Made by a program: the position numbers and the translations under genes
Source of the DNA: Candidatus Saccharimonadota bacterium
Lineage (GTDB): Bacteria; Patescibacteria; Saccharimonadia; Saccharimonadales; Nanosyncoccaceae
DNA length: 12,169 bases
Assembly (NCBI GenBank): GCA_017429465.1
Contig: JAFROU010000035.1
Location: 1-12,169, forward strand
Reading direction: 5' to 3'
Part shown: one piece after another, positions 1 through 6,365 of the stretch
How positions within the stretch are numbered: the first letter of the stretch is position 1
Layout of the letters: the number at the start of each line of letters is the position of its first letter
The notes under the pieces: generated by a model
What the model saw: only the letters and a program-made list of their open reading frames with translations
What the model was told of the DNA's origin: nothing
Databases searched by the model: none

Positions 1-2218
1 CTATCCAATTTGCGATAAATGTAATATTATTATTAATTGGTAGTGAAGTAGTTAGTTTGGTTCCAGTTCCGTCCGCACCAGTATACCATCCTTCTATAGT
101 GTAACCGCTTCTAATTGAAATAGGCAATTCAGAAATTGTGTCACCAATTTCTACGTCTATTGGGTCTACGCTTGACCCCTGCCCTGTAGTAAACGAGACT
201 CTTACCATACTATCACTTACGGTTACATTGATGGTCTTAGTGGTACCAGACTTTGTACCCGTCAATGTTATCGTTGTTGTTCCTGTCCCTATGCCAGTCA
301 CCAAGCCTGTGGCGGAGTCTACTGTAGCTACTGAAGTGTCACCTGAGGAAAATGTGTAGTCTTCAAGCTCTGCTGAATTCGTTACATTAATTGTTGCAGT
401 TCCGCTAACAGGGATAGTTATGGATGAATTGCTAATCGTTGCTTGGGCTGCTTCTTTTAGCCATGTGGCGTAATAAGAAATATCTCCGTGTGGCTGTGTA
501 TCTGGAGAAGCGATATTATTTCCACCCGTTGTTGAATACCAATGCATTAATACATAGCCAGTTCGGGTTATGTTTGTCGGTAGTGGACCAAGAACATCAC
601 CATCAATTACTTTGTAGATGGCTGTCGCGGGAGTGCCGCCATTGGCGTTAAATGTGATTGTATGCATGGTCTTACTGAAATCGCCTAATTTGATATACAT
701 ATTGCTAAGCGTAGCTTCAATATATCTTATTGCATTAGTACAGACTCCATTCGTTGTGTTGCCAGTACAATCATCGTCTGGATAAGCTCCGAACCATGTG
801 TTTAAACCGAATTGCTGATCAAAACTGGATACATTCTGAATTTGTCGCAAGGCTCCATGATTAATGCTCGCGTAAATTATGCCATCAATCCTATAAACAC
901 TAATATCAGTAGAGGTGCTTGATGGTACAGAAATTTCAGAGCTACTATTATTATTATGTCCAGAGGTACTTCTAATTTGGATATCATCACCATCTCTTCT
1001 CACAATCATACCAGGAGCTTTTCCGTCATAAGGCGAACTTGTAACACTACTCGACAATTTGTCGCTCACAAAGGTTTGTTGCTGATCAGCCAAACCATTA
1101 TTTTCACTCGGAACATAATGGTCAATTGTAAAATGAACTTCATAATCTTTTGTAGAGTTTGTGGTGCTATATAATGCAATGCCTGTATCGATAAACTTAT
1201 CATTAGTGTAATCTTGGCATTCTGTGCCGGTGATATTACCGTTGGTTGCAGCATGGAATTCACAGGCGCCCATTTGGGTCCAAACCATCGGGAATGGATC
1301 GTTTACCCAAATTGCATAGAGCGTAATATTGGTACCACCTGCTTGATTGATGGTATATTGTCCACCAGGTTGATATGTTGTACCAGAACATTCGTAATCA
1401 TTGGTAGACTGATTTAATGTCGGAGCAATATCACACCACCCACTAAAAGCCATATCTTCAAGCGTAGGAATAGCTCTAGAGAGTGTAATCGTTGTCGTAC
1501 CGCTATCAACTGGCACTATCTGAGGATTTGGAGATGGCATACTGCCAACCGTATCGTTTGTACTCGGATCGTAAGTAATATTATAAGTAATCGAATTAGC
1601 CACCGCCTGGACAACGTAAGTATACTCGTAAACCCCAGTCGGCTGAGTAGAATCTATTCTTGCTCCAAAAGAAATAGTATAAGAATTATTCACTGCATTT
1701 GCGCTATTCGTAATATCTAATATAAAACCGCTAGAAGTTGGTACAGGTAAATAGTCACTATTACTTATAACTGTATTTACGCCTGCATTAGAAACGACAT
1801 ATTTACTAGGTTTGAAACCCCATTGATTATTATAGGCACTATTTGTTGAGAAAACAGATTCTGAAATCGATGATGGTATTGATTCTATCTCATTATCATT
1901 GCTATCAACTAAACTACTAGAATCAGTCGCAATAACACTTAGCGTGTAGCCAGAATCATTATCTGTTTGGACCAAAATTGTTTCGTCATCTGTTTTATGA
2001 AAAGCACCAGATGCTATAGGAAGAATTTCCATTTCGAGCAAATTAGTATCAGTTTGTACCGAAAGGCTACTCTGTCCTTCTGTCGCAAAAGCGGGACTTG
2101 AACTCAAAAATAACGTCGCAATAATCACCGAGACAAATACCATTAGGGCGTGAAAAACAATGTAATTATTACAACTACCAACATTTAAACGATTACTCGA
2201 AAAATTTTGGATTAGCAT
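1..2218 (-). CDS. Secreted modular surface protein A (InlB-type B-repeats, LamG-like and Ig-like domains), C-terminus off the left edge
   Basis: The frame is open from ATG at 2218 to the window edge (739 codons), and an in-frame TAA lies just upstream of the ATG. Residues 1-45 form a signal peptide: Arg10, a hydrophobic core at about 24-40, and an AFA signal-peptidase I site before Thr46. Residues 46-208 are a beta-rich domain with a GYTLSV strand and a QPTGVYEYTYVVQAVAN strand, homologous to the start of surface protein B. Then come a B-repeat (about 209-308, GW and LYAIW motifs), a laminin-G-like jelly-roll region (about 310-517; my impression from strand pattern and the FIDTGIAL, IDGIIYASIN segments), a second B-repeat (518-590, TITFNANGG), a Big_2-type Ig-like domain (about 590-669; DTSVATVDSATGLVTGIGTG is diagnostic), and a third B-repeat running off the edge. 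It is exported, probably cell-surface attached; any anchor lies outside the window. Ligand unknown. The domain calls are family recognition; an adhesive role is inferred. Confidence 0.9.
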   Translation of the reverse strand, partial: MLIQNFSSNRLNVGSCNNYIVFHALMVFVSVIIATLFLSSSPAFATEGQSSLSVQTDTNLLEMEILPIASGAFHKTDDETILVQTDNDSGYTLSVIATDSSSLVDSNDNEIESIPSSISESVFSTNSAYNNQWGFKPSKYVVSNAGVNTVISNSDYLPVPTSSGFILDITNSANAVNNSYTISFGARIDSTQPTGVYEYTYVVQAVANSITYNITYDPSTNDTVGSMPSPNPQIVPVDSGTTTITLSRAIPTLEDMAFSGWCDIAPTLNQSTNDYECSGTTYQPGGQYTINQAGGTNITLYAIWVNDPFPMVWTQMGACEFHAATNGNITGTECQDYTNDKFIDTGIALYSTTNSTKDYEVHFTIDHYVPSENNGLADQQQTFVSDKLSSSVTSSPYDGKAPGMIVRRDGDDIQIRSTSGHNNNSSSEISVPSSTSTDISVYRIDGIIYASINHGALRQIQNVSSFDQQFGLNTWFGAYPDDDCTGNTTNGVCTNAIRYIEATLSNMYIKLGDFSKTMHTITFNANGGTPATAIYKVIDGDVLGPLPTNITRTGYVLMHWYSTTGGNNIASPDTQPHGDISYYATWLKEAAQATISNSSITIPVSGTATINVTNSAELEDYTFSSGDTSVATVDSATGLVTGIGTGTTTITLTGTKSGTTKTINVTVSDSMVRVSFTTGQGSSVDPIDVEIGDTISELPISIRSGYTIEGWYTGADGTGTKLTTSLPINNNITFIANWI

Positions 2219-2234
2219 GTTTATCTGTTTTTTA

Positions 2235-2239
2235 CCTCC
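2235..2239 (-). promoter_or_regulatory. Shine-Dalgarno motif of surface protein A, unusually distant
   Basis: On the minus strand a perfect GGAGG, extended to GGAGGT, lies 16 nt before the ATG at 2218. The usual gap is 5-9 nt. No ATG, GTG or TTG lies in frame between the motif and 2218, so either the long spacing is used or the motif works through folding of the A-rich spacer. Confidence 0.5.
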
Positions 2240-2292
2240 GCATTAGTGCAATTTAAGCTATTCGAGCAAAAATTACATTACTGCTTATTTTT

Positions 2293-2321
2293 ATTTTACA
2301 AGAAAAATACCATAATTGGAA
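2293..2321 (-). promoter_or_regulatory. Candidate sigma70-type promoter of surface protein A
   Basis: Read on the minus strand, TTCCAA (2316-2321, weak -35, 3/6) is followed after 17 bp by TAAAAT (2293-2298, -10, 5/6). This gives a 5' leader of about 70 nt carrying the GGAGG motif. It lies in the 125-bp gap after the TPR gene, in which I see no terminator, so read-through from the upstream cluster is also possible. Confidence 0.4.
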
Positions 2322-2343
2322 TAGTTTTCTAAAAAATGTTTAT

Positions 2344-3192
2344 TTACAGCTTGATTTTTCTTTTTGGTTTTGTGATAGATTTTGTATTAATGTGAGCTGT
2401 AGTGGCGTTTGGTTTCTTGGCAACTTTTTTAACGATAATACCTTCAGAAGAACTGCTATTTGATGGTTTAGCGGTTGGTTTATGATGGAAAACATTTTGC
2501 GCTGGTTTTTTTGGAACTTTTCGGTGAAGTGATCTATTAATGAGCGGCTTGGCTTTCTTTTTAGTCTTAGCCTCAGCCTCTTCAGCGATTTGTGCCTCAA
2601 TACGGGCGGTTGTGGCGGTAATAGCCTCAACGTCTTCGGCTTGCTCGTGGATAGCAAGAATTTGTCTTAAGGTAGACAAACTGTGGTCTAATTCATAGGC
2701 GTTTTCAAGAGCGGCAATTGCTTCTTTGCGATTTCCCAGTTTTTCGTGGGCTTTAGCAAGTGCGATAAATCTAGCTGGGATGTCTCCTTCCATTTCTAAG
2801 GCTTGTTCAAAGGCCATGGCGGCTTTTTCGTAGGCGCCAGTTTCTAGGTAAATTAGACCAACGTTGTGAAGCGATGACGGATTATTATCAAGTGATTGGG
2901 CAATTTCGAAACACTCGATTGCTTCATCGAACTTTTGATCTTTTGCGTACAAAATGCCGAGACGGTTATAGGCCGCGGCGTTCTTTTCGTCGAATTTTAG
3001 GATGGTGAGAAGAGCCTTTTCAGCACGTAATGGTTTACGCTCTTTCATTGAAGTTTGAGCAATGGTCCAAAGTTTTTTCATTTGGGCATTATATTTTGGA
3101 CTTTTCTTTTCTTCTTCGGTAGTTTTATGCTTTAACGGGAAAAAGAATGTCAGGAATACAATAAAAATAATTATTGCAAAAATTGCAGCCAT
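2344..3192 (-). CDS. Membrane-anchored TPR protein with a basic C-terminal tail
   Basis: 282 residues. Residues 2-20 are one hydrophobic segment (FAIIIFIVFLTFFF) with no cleavage motif, so it is probably an N-terminal membrane anchor, followed by a charged EEEKK stretch. Residues about 39-172 hold four tetratricopeptide repeats: 39-72, 73-106 (AAAYNRLGILYAKDQKFDEA), 107-140 (SLHNVGLIYLETGAYEKAAM) and 141-172. A Glu/Ala-rich helix (180-210, probably coiled coil) leads into a Lys/Arg-rich low-complexity tail (207-282) that may contact nucleic acid or acidic partners. TPRs mediate protein-protein contacts; no enzymatic motif is visible and the partner is unknown. It starts 7 bp after the delta-prime gene, but a strong extended -10 overlaps that gene's stop codon, so it can be transcribed separately, probably as a leaderless mRNA. 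No Shine-Dalgarno motif precedes the ATG. It is the last gene of the cluster. Confidence 0.85.
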   Translation of the reverse strand: MAAIFAIIIFIVFLTFFFPLKHKTTEEEKKSPKYNAQMKKLWTIAQTSMKERKPLRAEKALLTILKFDEKNAAAYNRLGILYAKDQKFDEAIECFEIAQSLDNNPSSLHNVGLIYLETGAYEKAAMAFEQALEMEGDIPARFIALAKAHEKLGNRKEAIAALENAYELDHSLSTLRQILAIHEQAEDVEAITATTARIEAQIAEEAEAKTKKKAKPLINRSLHRKVPKKPAQNVFHHKPTAKPSNSSSSEGIIVKKVAKKPNATTAHINTKSITKPKRKIKL

Positions 3193-3198
3193 AAGGAC

Positions 3199-3207
3199 AT
3201 TATAGCA
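3199..3207 (-). promoter_or_regulatory. Extended -10 promoter of the TPR gene (leaderless transcript predicted)
   Basis: TGCTATAAT on the minus strand, a perfect extended -10, overlaps the TAA stop of the delta-prime gene (3200-3202). Six nucleotides (GTCCTT) separate it from the ATG at 3192, which puts the expected transcription start on the A of ATG. The surrounding 14-mer GATATGCTATAATG (3198-3211) is identical to the one before trpS. Confidence 0.65.
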
Positions 3208-3865
3208 TATCAGCTACTAAATGTAACTTAATGTGTCCGTTCATCTCTATATTTTGATATAATGTTAAGAATTTTGGAATTCTAGCAACAAACTTTATCT
3301 GCTTAGTGGCAAAATATGACTTATATAGAATTTCAATTGCTGTTCCAATGATTAAAAGTGCGTAAGTTCTAGTATTGTCTTTATGCGAGGTGATATCTGT
3401 GGCGATTTTTGGTAATTCTTCTGGTTTAGCGGAAATTAATCTTTTTGCCAAGTCTAAAACTTTTTTATCTACTTTTGGTGGCTCGTCTAGGCTGTTATCT
3501 TTCTTTAAAATATATAGTTGGCCTCTCGATAATACAGTTGGTAGAAGTAAATTCGGTTTATCGGTCAATAAAACAAAGTGATAGTGCTCTTTTGGCTCCT
3601 CGAGGTTTTTCAAAAAGGCATTTTGAGCGTCGATACCCATGGCATCGGCTGGCGTGATAACGATATATCTTTCTGAAGTTTGCTTCATTTTAACTAGGTC
3701 TTCTGCTTCACGGATTTGGTTAATCGAAATTTGAGTCTTCTTTTCTGGGATAGTGATAGTAAAAGCGTTTTTAAGATTGATGTTAGTTTTTGGATTGACG
3801 ACGAAGATTGCAAAATTAGTCCCAGTGGCAAGTTCTGGAATTTTACCAAGGTCGTCAAAAAACAT
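3200..3865 (-). CDS. holB: DNA polymerase III delta-prime-like clamp-loader subunit (reduced)
   Basis: 221 residues, clearly shorter than the roughly 330 typical of delta-prime. It matches the second half of the clamp-loader AAA+ fold: INQIREAEDLV (48-58), the strand YIVITPADAM (67-76), the signature AQNAFLKNLEEP (80-91), FVLLTDKPNLLLPTVLSR (97-114) and a helical C-terminal part. The Walker A loop is absent and so are the zinc-binding cysteines of classical delta-prime. The conserved SRC motif reads SRG (113-115), keeping the arginine that acts as an arginine finger in clamp loaders. It is therefore probably a non-ATPase structural subunit that pairs with DnaX and delta to load the beta clamp. 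It overlaps the pseudouridine synthase by 11 bp, implying translational coupling; its own ribosome site is weak. The family call is firm; delta-prime rather than another clamp-loader paralogue is inferred. Confidence 0.8.
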   Translation of the reverse strand: MFFDDLGKIPELATGTNFAIFVVNPKTNINLKNAFTITIPEKKTQISINQIREAEDLVKMKQTSERYIVITPADAMGIDAQNAFLKNLEEPKEHYHFVLLTDKPNLLLPTVLSRGQLYILKKDNSLDEPPKVDKKVLDLAKRLISAKPEELPKIATDITSHKDNTRTYALLIIGTAIEILYKSYFATKQIKFVARIPKFLTLYQNIEMNGHIKLHLVADML

Positions 3866-4745
3866 CTTTAAATTCCGCCGGTAATTCTGTCTTAAAAATT
3901 TGACGATTCCCTTTTCCGTCTGGGCCAGGGATGGTTATTTCTAATTCTTTTGCATGTAGATAAAGCCTGTCAGCCTTTTGACCGGTGCCATAAACTTCGT
4001 CTCCGAGGATTGGCGTGCCAAGATATTTAAGGTGAACACGTAGTTGATGAGTGCGACCGGTGGTTGGTTTTAATTCGAGTAAGGAATACTTGTCATTGGA
4101 TTTTATGACTTTATAGTAGGTTTGGGCCGGTTTGCCATTAGCATCAACCTGAAAAGTGGTTGGATGTTTGAGATTGCGTGCTAGTGGTAGATCAATTACG
4201 GCTTCATCTAGCTTTGGATGGCCCTCAACTACCGCATAGTATGTTTTATGTGATTTACGATCTTGAAACTGTTTTCGTAGGAGCTTTTGCGTCTCCTCGT
4301 TCTTTGCCAGAATTACCACTCCAGACGTACCGCGGTCTAGACGATGGACTAAAAGACCATAGTTTTCTAGCGTTGGTTCATCACATTGCTCACCTTTAGC
4401 CATACTCAGTAGTCCGACTGGCTTATTGATGACTTTTACATTGTCGTCTTCATATATTATTGGCAGGTCCGGCAGATCTATTTGTTTTTCTGGTACTTTA
4501 AGTGTGATTTTGGCAGATTCAATGATTTGTGCGTTTGGTTTAGTCACGATTTTTTGATCTACTGTAACATAGCCTTTTTTTATAAAAGACTGGATGGACG
4601 AACGATTATAATTTGGATATTTTTGGACAAGAAAAAGATCTAGACGGATTTTTGGCTCCGGTAGCGGTTCATCGGCTAGCGCTTTGTCGCCGTTAATAAT
4701 ACGGGACATTTCAGGTTTGCTGAATTTTTTTCCTGTAATAATCAT
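3855..4745 (-). CDS. RluA-family 23S rRNA pseudouridine synthase (S4 domain-containing)
   Basis: 296 residues. After a short N-terminal extension (1-33), residues 34-75 form an S4 RNA-binding domain (RLDLFLVQKYPNYNRSSIQS then GYVTVDQ). The catalytic domain follows: IIYEDDNVKVINKPVGLL (97-114), motif II HRLDRGTSGVVILAKN (134-149) with catalytic Asp137, KTYYAVVEG (167-175), and GRTHQLRVHL (230-239) with GDEVYG (248-253). The enzyme isomerises uridine to pseudouridine in structured RNA; S4-bearing RluA members (RluC/RluD type) mostly act on 23S rRNA. The exact target uridine cannot be read from sequence, so no symbol is given. The ATG at 4745 overlaps the trpS stop as ATGA and has no Shine-Dalgarno motif, which suggests coupled translation; Met13 is a possible alternative start. 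Length and all key residues are normal. Confidence 0.95.
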   Translation of the reverse strand: MIITGKKFSKPEMSRIINGDKALADEPLPEPKIRLDLFLVQKYPNYNRSSIQSFIKKGYVTVDQKIVTKPNAQIIESAKITLKVPEKQIDLPDLPIIYEDDNVKVINKPVGLLSMAKGEQCDEPTLENYGLLVHRLDRGTSGVVILAKNEETQKLLRKQFQDRKSHKTYYAVVEGHPKLDEAVIDLPLARNLKHPTTFQVDANGKPAQTYYKVIKSNDKYSLLELKPTTGRTHQLRVHLKYLGTPILGDEVYGTGQKADRLYLHAKELEITIPGPDGKGNRQIFKTELPAEFKDVF

Positions 4746-5755
4746 CGGAGGTTAAAGGCCTTTTGTACCTGCAGCAGTTTTGCTCCAGCCACTTGGTTTG
4801 CATAGGTCTCACCAGCTTCTAGCAACTGTTTTACATAATCGTCTGGGATTTCAGCGAGCTTAGTTTGAAAGTCTTGCAAGAACGTAGAAACACTTTCGGC
4901 CACCTTTTGTTTTAAATCGCCGTAGGATGTTTCTCCGGACCAAGTGGAAATAACATCTTGAAGTGGCATGTCATTGACGAGGGCCTCAATCTGTAGGAGA
5001 TTACTAATGCCTGGTTGATTAAACATATCAAACTTGATTTTACCAACTGAGTCGGTAGTAGCGGACATAATCTTTTTTGCGGCTTTAGCTGGTTCGTCCG
5101 ATAGCATAATTTTACTGTTTTCGGCGGCAGTTGATTTGCTCATTTTCTTCTCTGGATTTAGTAGATCGCGGATGCGAATACCAGTATCAGTCCCCATAAA
5201 CTTAGCCTGATCGATGGTTTTGGCTGGTATTGTAAAAATATCGCCAAAACGATTGTTGAAGCGTATTGCAATATTGCGGGTTAATTCAAGGTGCTGGAAC
5301 TGGTCTTCTCCTACAGGAACGTAGGTGGCGTCATAAAGCAAGATGTCGGCAGCCATTAGTACTGGATAGTTGAAAATACCAACGTTGACGGATTCTTTAC
5401 CTTCACCCTTTTCTTTATACTGCGTCATGCGATTGAGTTCGCCCATATTGGCAACACAATCAAGAATCCAACAAAGCTCAGAATGAGCTGGGACGTGGGA
5501 CTGTCGATAAATATGGATATTATTATTAACTTGCAAACCGGCAGCAAGGTAGTATTTGATCGACTTGATTAGATTGGCTTGAAGATCGCCATCTACTTCT
5601 GAAATGATGGTGTGGAGATCTGGAATGAAAATATTTACATTGGAGTCCCCGGAGTGTTGATTGGCTAGACGCACCATTGGTAGTAAAGCACCGAGGAAAT
5701 TTCCAAGCGTTAACTCGCCATTGACACGAATGCCAGTTAAAATCGTGTTTTTCAT
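4742..5755 (-). CDS. trpS: Tryptophanyl-tRNA synthetase
   Basis: 337 residues, normal length for bacterial TrpRS, a class Ic aminoacyl-tRNA synthetase that charges tRNA-Trp with tryptophan using ATP in the cytosol. The HIGH-equivalent is TLGN (16-19) after ILTGIRVNGE. Characteristic TrpRS segments follow: FIPDLHTI (43-50), NYPVLMAADILLYDATYVPV (129-148), GEDQFQHLELTR (149-160), and a perfect KMSKS (204-208) in NPEKKMSKS. It is the first gene of the minus-strand cluster and ends in TGA overlapping the start of the pseudouridine synthase. There is no Shine-Dalgarno motif; an extended -10 lies 6 nt before the ATG, so the mRNA is probably leaderless. No tryptophan-responsive leader, T-box or attenuator can fit in the space upstream. 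Confidence 0.97.
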   Translation of the reverse strand: MKNTILTGIRVNGELTLGNFLGALLPMVRLANQHSGDSNVNIFIPDLHTIISEVDGDLQANLIKSIKYYLAAGLQVNNNIHIYRQSHVPAHSELCWILDCVANMGELNRMTQYKEKGEGKESVNVGIFNYPVLMAADILLYDATYVPVGEDQFQHLELTRNIAIRFNNRFGDIFTIPAKTIDQAKFMGTDTGIRIRDLLNPEKKMSKSTAAENSKIMLSDEPAKAAKKIMSATTDSVGKIKFDMFNQPGISNLLQIEALVNDMPLQDVISTWSGETSYGDLKQKVAESVSTFLQDFQTKLAEIPDDYVKQLLEAGETYANQVAGAKLLQVQKAFNLR

Positions 5756-5761
5756 ATTTTC

Positions 5762-5770
5762 ATTATAGCA
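5762..5770 (-). promoter_or_regulatory. trpS: Extended -10 promoter of trpS (leaderless transcript predicted)
   Basis: TGCTATAAT on the minus strand, 6 nt (GAAAAT) before the ATG. The last base of a -10 hexamer is usually at -7, so the start point falls on the ATG itself. No good -35 is seen at 16-18 bp (A-rich only), as often with extended -10 promoters. It sits in the 14-mer GATATGCTATAATG (5761-5774), shared exactly with the TPR gene. Confidence 0.7.
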
Positions 5771-5812
5771 TATCTAGCACAGAGCTTTTTTATGGTAATT
5801 TATGAAAATGTG

Positions 5813-5821
5813 TGATATAAT
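5813..5821 (+). promoter_or_regulatory. Extended -10 promoter of tRNA-Ala
   Basis: TGATATAAT, an extended -10 with consensus TATAAT at 5816-5821. It ends 8 nt before the mature tRNA 5' end, so transcription should begin within a base or two of the tRNA. The -35 region is not recognisable. It is divergent from the trpS promoter, with the two -10 hexamers about 48 bp apart. Confidence 0.7.
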
Positions 5822-5829
5822 TTGATAGA

Positions 5830-5905
5830 GGGGTGCTAGCTCATTTGGTAGAGCGCTTCCATGGCATGGAAGAGGTGAGGAGTTCGAATCTCCTGCACTC
5901 CACCA
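5830..5905 (+). tRNA. tRNA-Ala, anticodon GGC
   Basis: A 76-nt full cloverleaf with encoded CCA (5903-5905). Acceptor stem GGGGTGC/GCACTCC carries the G3:U70 wobble that identifies alanine tRNAs. D stem is GCTC/GAGC with a GG-containing loop. Anticodon stem CTTCC/GGAAG encloses the loop ATGGCAT (5861-5867), anticodon GGC at 5863-5865, reading GCC and GCU. The T arm is AGGAG-TTCGAAT-CTCCT. Loop positions 32 and 38 are A and U, the pairing known to be conserved in tRNA-Ala(GGC), where it restrains miscoding. It has its own promoter and terminator. Confidence 0.98.
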
Positions 5906-5917
5906 TGTTATGTTGCT

Positions 5918-5940
5918 GAGGTTGAAAAACCTCCTTTTTT
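5918..5940 (+). terminator. Rho-independent terminator of tRNA-Ala
   Basis: Perfect 6-bp stem GAGGTT/AACCTC with a GAAA tetraloop, followed by C and six T. It starts 12 nt after the tRNA CCA end. Confidence 0.85.
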
Positions 5941-5954
5941 GTTACGTAATATAT

Positions 5955-5982
5955 TTGACTTTTTAAGATTTCTTGCTATAAT
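5955..5982 (+). promoter_or_regulatory. Strong promoter of the unassigned ncRNA
   Basis: TTGACT (5955-5960, 5/6) and TATAAT (5977-5982, 6/6) with 16-bp spacing and an upstream TGC making an extended -10 (TGCTATAAT). It is the best promoter in the window by eye, with a predicted start near 5989. It lies directly after the tRNA terminator, so the downstream stretch is an independent transcription unit. Confidence 0.8.
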
Positions 5983-5988
5983 AATTAG

Positions 5989-6326
5989 CGATCGTACTGC
6001 GTACTCCTACGGGACCGCAGTTTCTGATTTGGTCGGGCCCTGTAGAGGACCTGATGGTTCTTTACAAATATTTCGGGCCGGCCGCCTAGAGCCACGTCTT
6101 AACGCATGCGTTAGTGATGTGGGATGCGGCACGCATGATTCTGTATGGCGCTGACTAGTGTAGTTGCGCTAACTGATCCCGTCATACACAGCATAGTTGA
6201 CTATGTCTGTGCTGACGAAGACCAGTAGGTCATTAACGGCCGCAGTGCGGTCTGTTTAAGAGTTTAACTCTTACAGACCTTGGAGCCCCATTCGGGTTCG
6301 CTCATTTGGGGCTCCTATTCATTTTT
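5989..6326 (+). ncRNA. Unassigned structured non-coding RNA, about 340 nt
   Basis: Transcribed from the strong promoter at 5955-5982. The stretch is visibly GC-richer than its AT-rich surroundings and holds no credible gene. It is dense in complementary segments: 5996-6001/6016-6021 (ACTGCG/CGCAGT); 6031-6034/6048-6051; 6092-6095/6119-6122 enclosing the palindrome AACGCATGCGTT (6101-6112); 6124-6128/6132-6136 (ATGCG, triloop, CGCAT); a long hairpin 6181-6216 (GTCA, CACAG, CATAG around a TTGA loop); 6220-6223/6228-6231; 6249-6279 (GGTCTGT..ACAGACC capped by AAGAG/CTCTT); and 6282-6315. I looked for signatures of tmRNA (tRNA-like ends, Ala-rich tag), RNase P RNA (GAGGAAAGTCC, ACAGAAA), SRP RNA and 6S RNA and found none. 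The 3' end could be after 6315-6326 or at the terminator ending at 6389. That an RNA is made is inferred; its class and function are unknown. Confidence 0.6.
6282..6326 (+). terminator. GC-rich hairpin with T-rich tail closing the ncRNA
   Basis: Perfect 9-bp stem GGAGCCCCA (6282-6290) / TGGGGCTCC (6307-6315), a 16-nt loop, then TATTCATTTTT. The T tract is interrupted, so it may be a terminator or the final structural helix of the RNA, backed up by the hairpins that follow. Confidence 0.55.
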
Positions 6327-6353
6327 CCAACTTACGGTTTTTCCGTAGGTTGG
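6327..6353 (+). other. Stable 11-bp hairpin between the ncRNA and the final terminator
   Basis: CCAACTTACGG / CCGTAGGTTGG around a TTTTT loop, 11 pairs including one G-T. It is followed by CTTCTAATTT rather than a T run, so it is not a classical terminator. It could be a 3' domain of the ncRNA or a processing or stability element. Confidence 0.5.
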
Positions 6354-6365
6354 CTTCTAATTTGG

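Noticed and set aside
138..1417. Several short plus-strand open frames (138-359, 439-651, 956-1174, 1214-1417) and a minus frame at 1066-1263
   Set aside because: All are shadows of the continuous minus-strand frame of surface protein A, which contains signal peptide and domain signatures.
2340..2657. A 105-codon minus-strand frame overlapping the TPR gene's 3' end
   Set aside because: It lies within the Lys-rich tail of the TPR protein in another frame; the true frame continues the TPR protein to its TAA at 2344.
5889..5905. tRNA-Ala 3' end as an integration (att) site
   Set aside because: No second copy of the tRNA 3' end, no integrase and no phage gene is seen in the window.
5939..6154. 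A 71-codon open frame on the plus strand over the ncRNA region
   Set aside because: It begins upstream of and runs across the TTGACT/TATAAT promoter, has no ribosome site, an atypical composition, and covers strongly paired segments; better explained as RNA.
5989..6326. Assignment of the ncRNA as tmRNA, RNase P RNA, SRP RNA or 6S RNA
   Set aside because: Conserved segments of each family were searched for by eye on the plus strand, and those of RNase P on the minus strand, and not found; without a covariance search no family name is justified.
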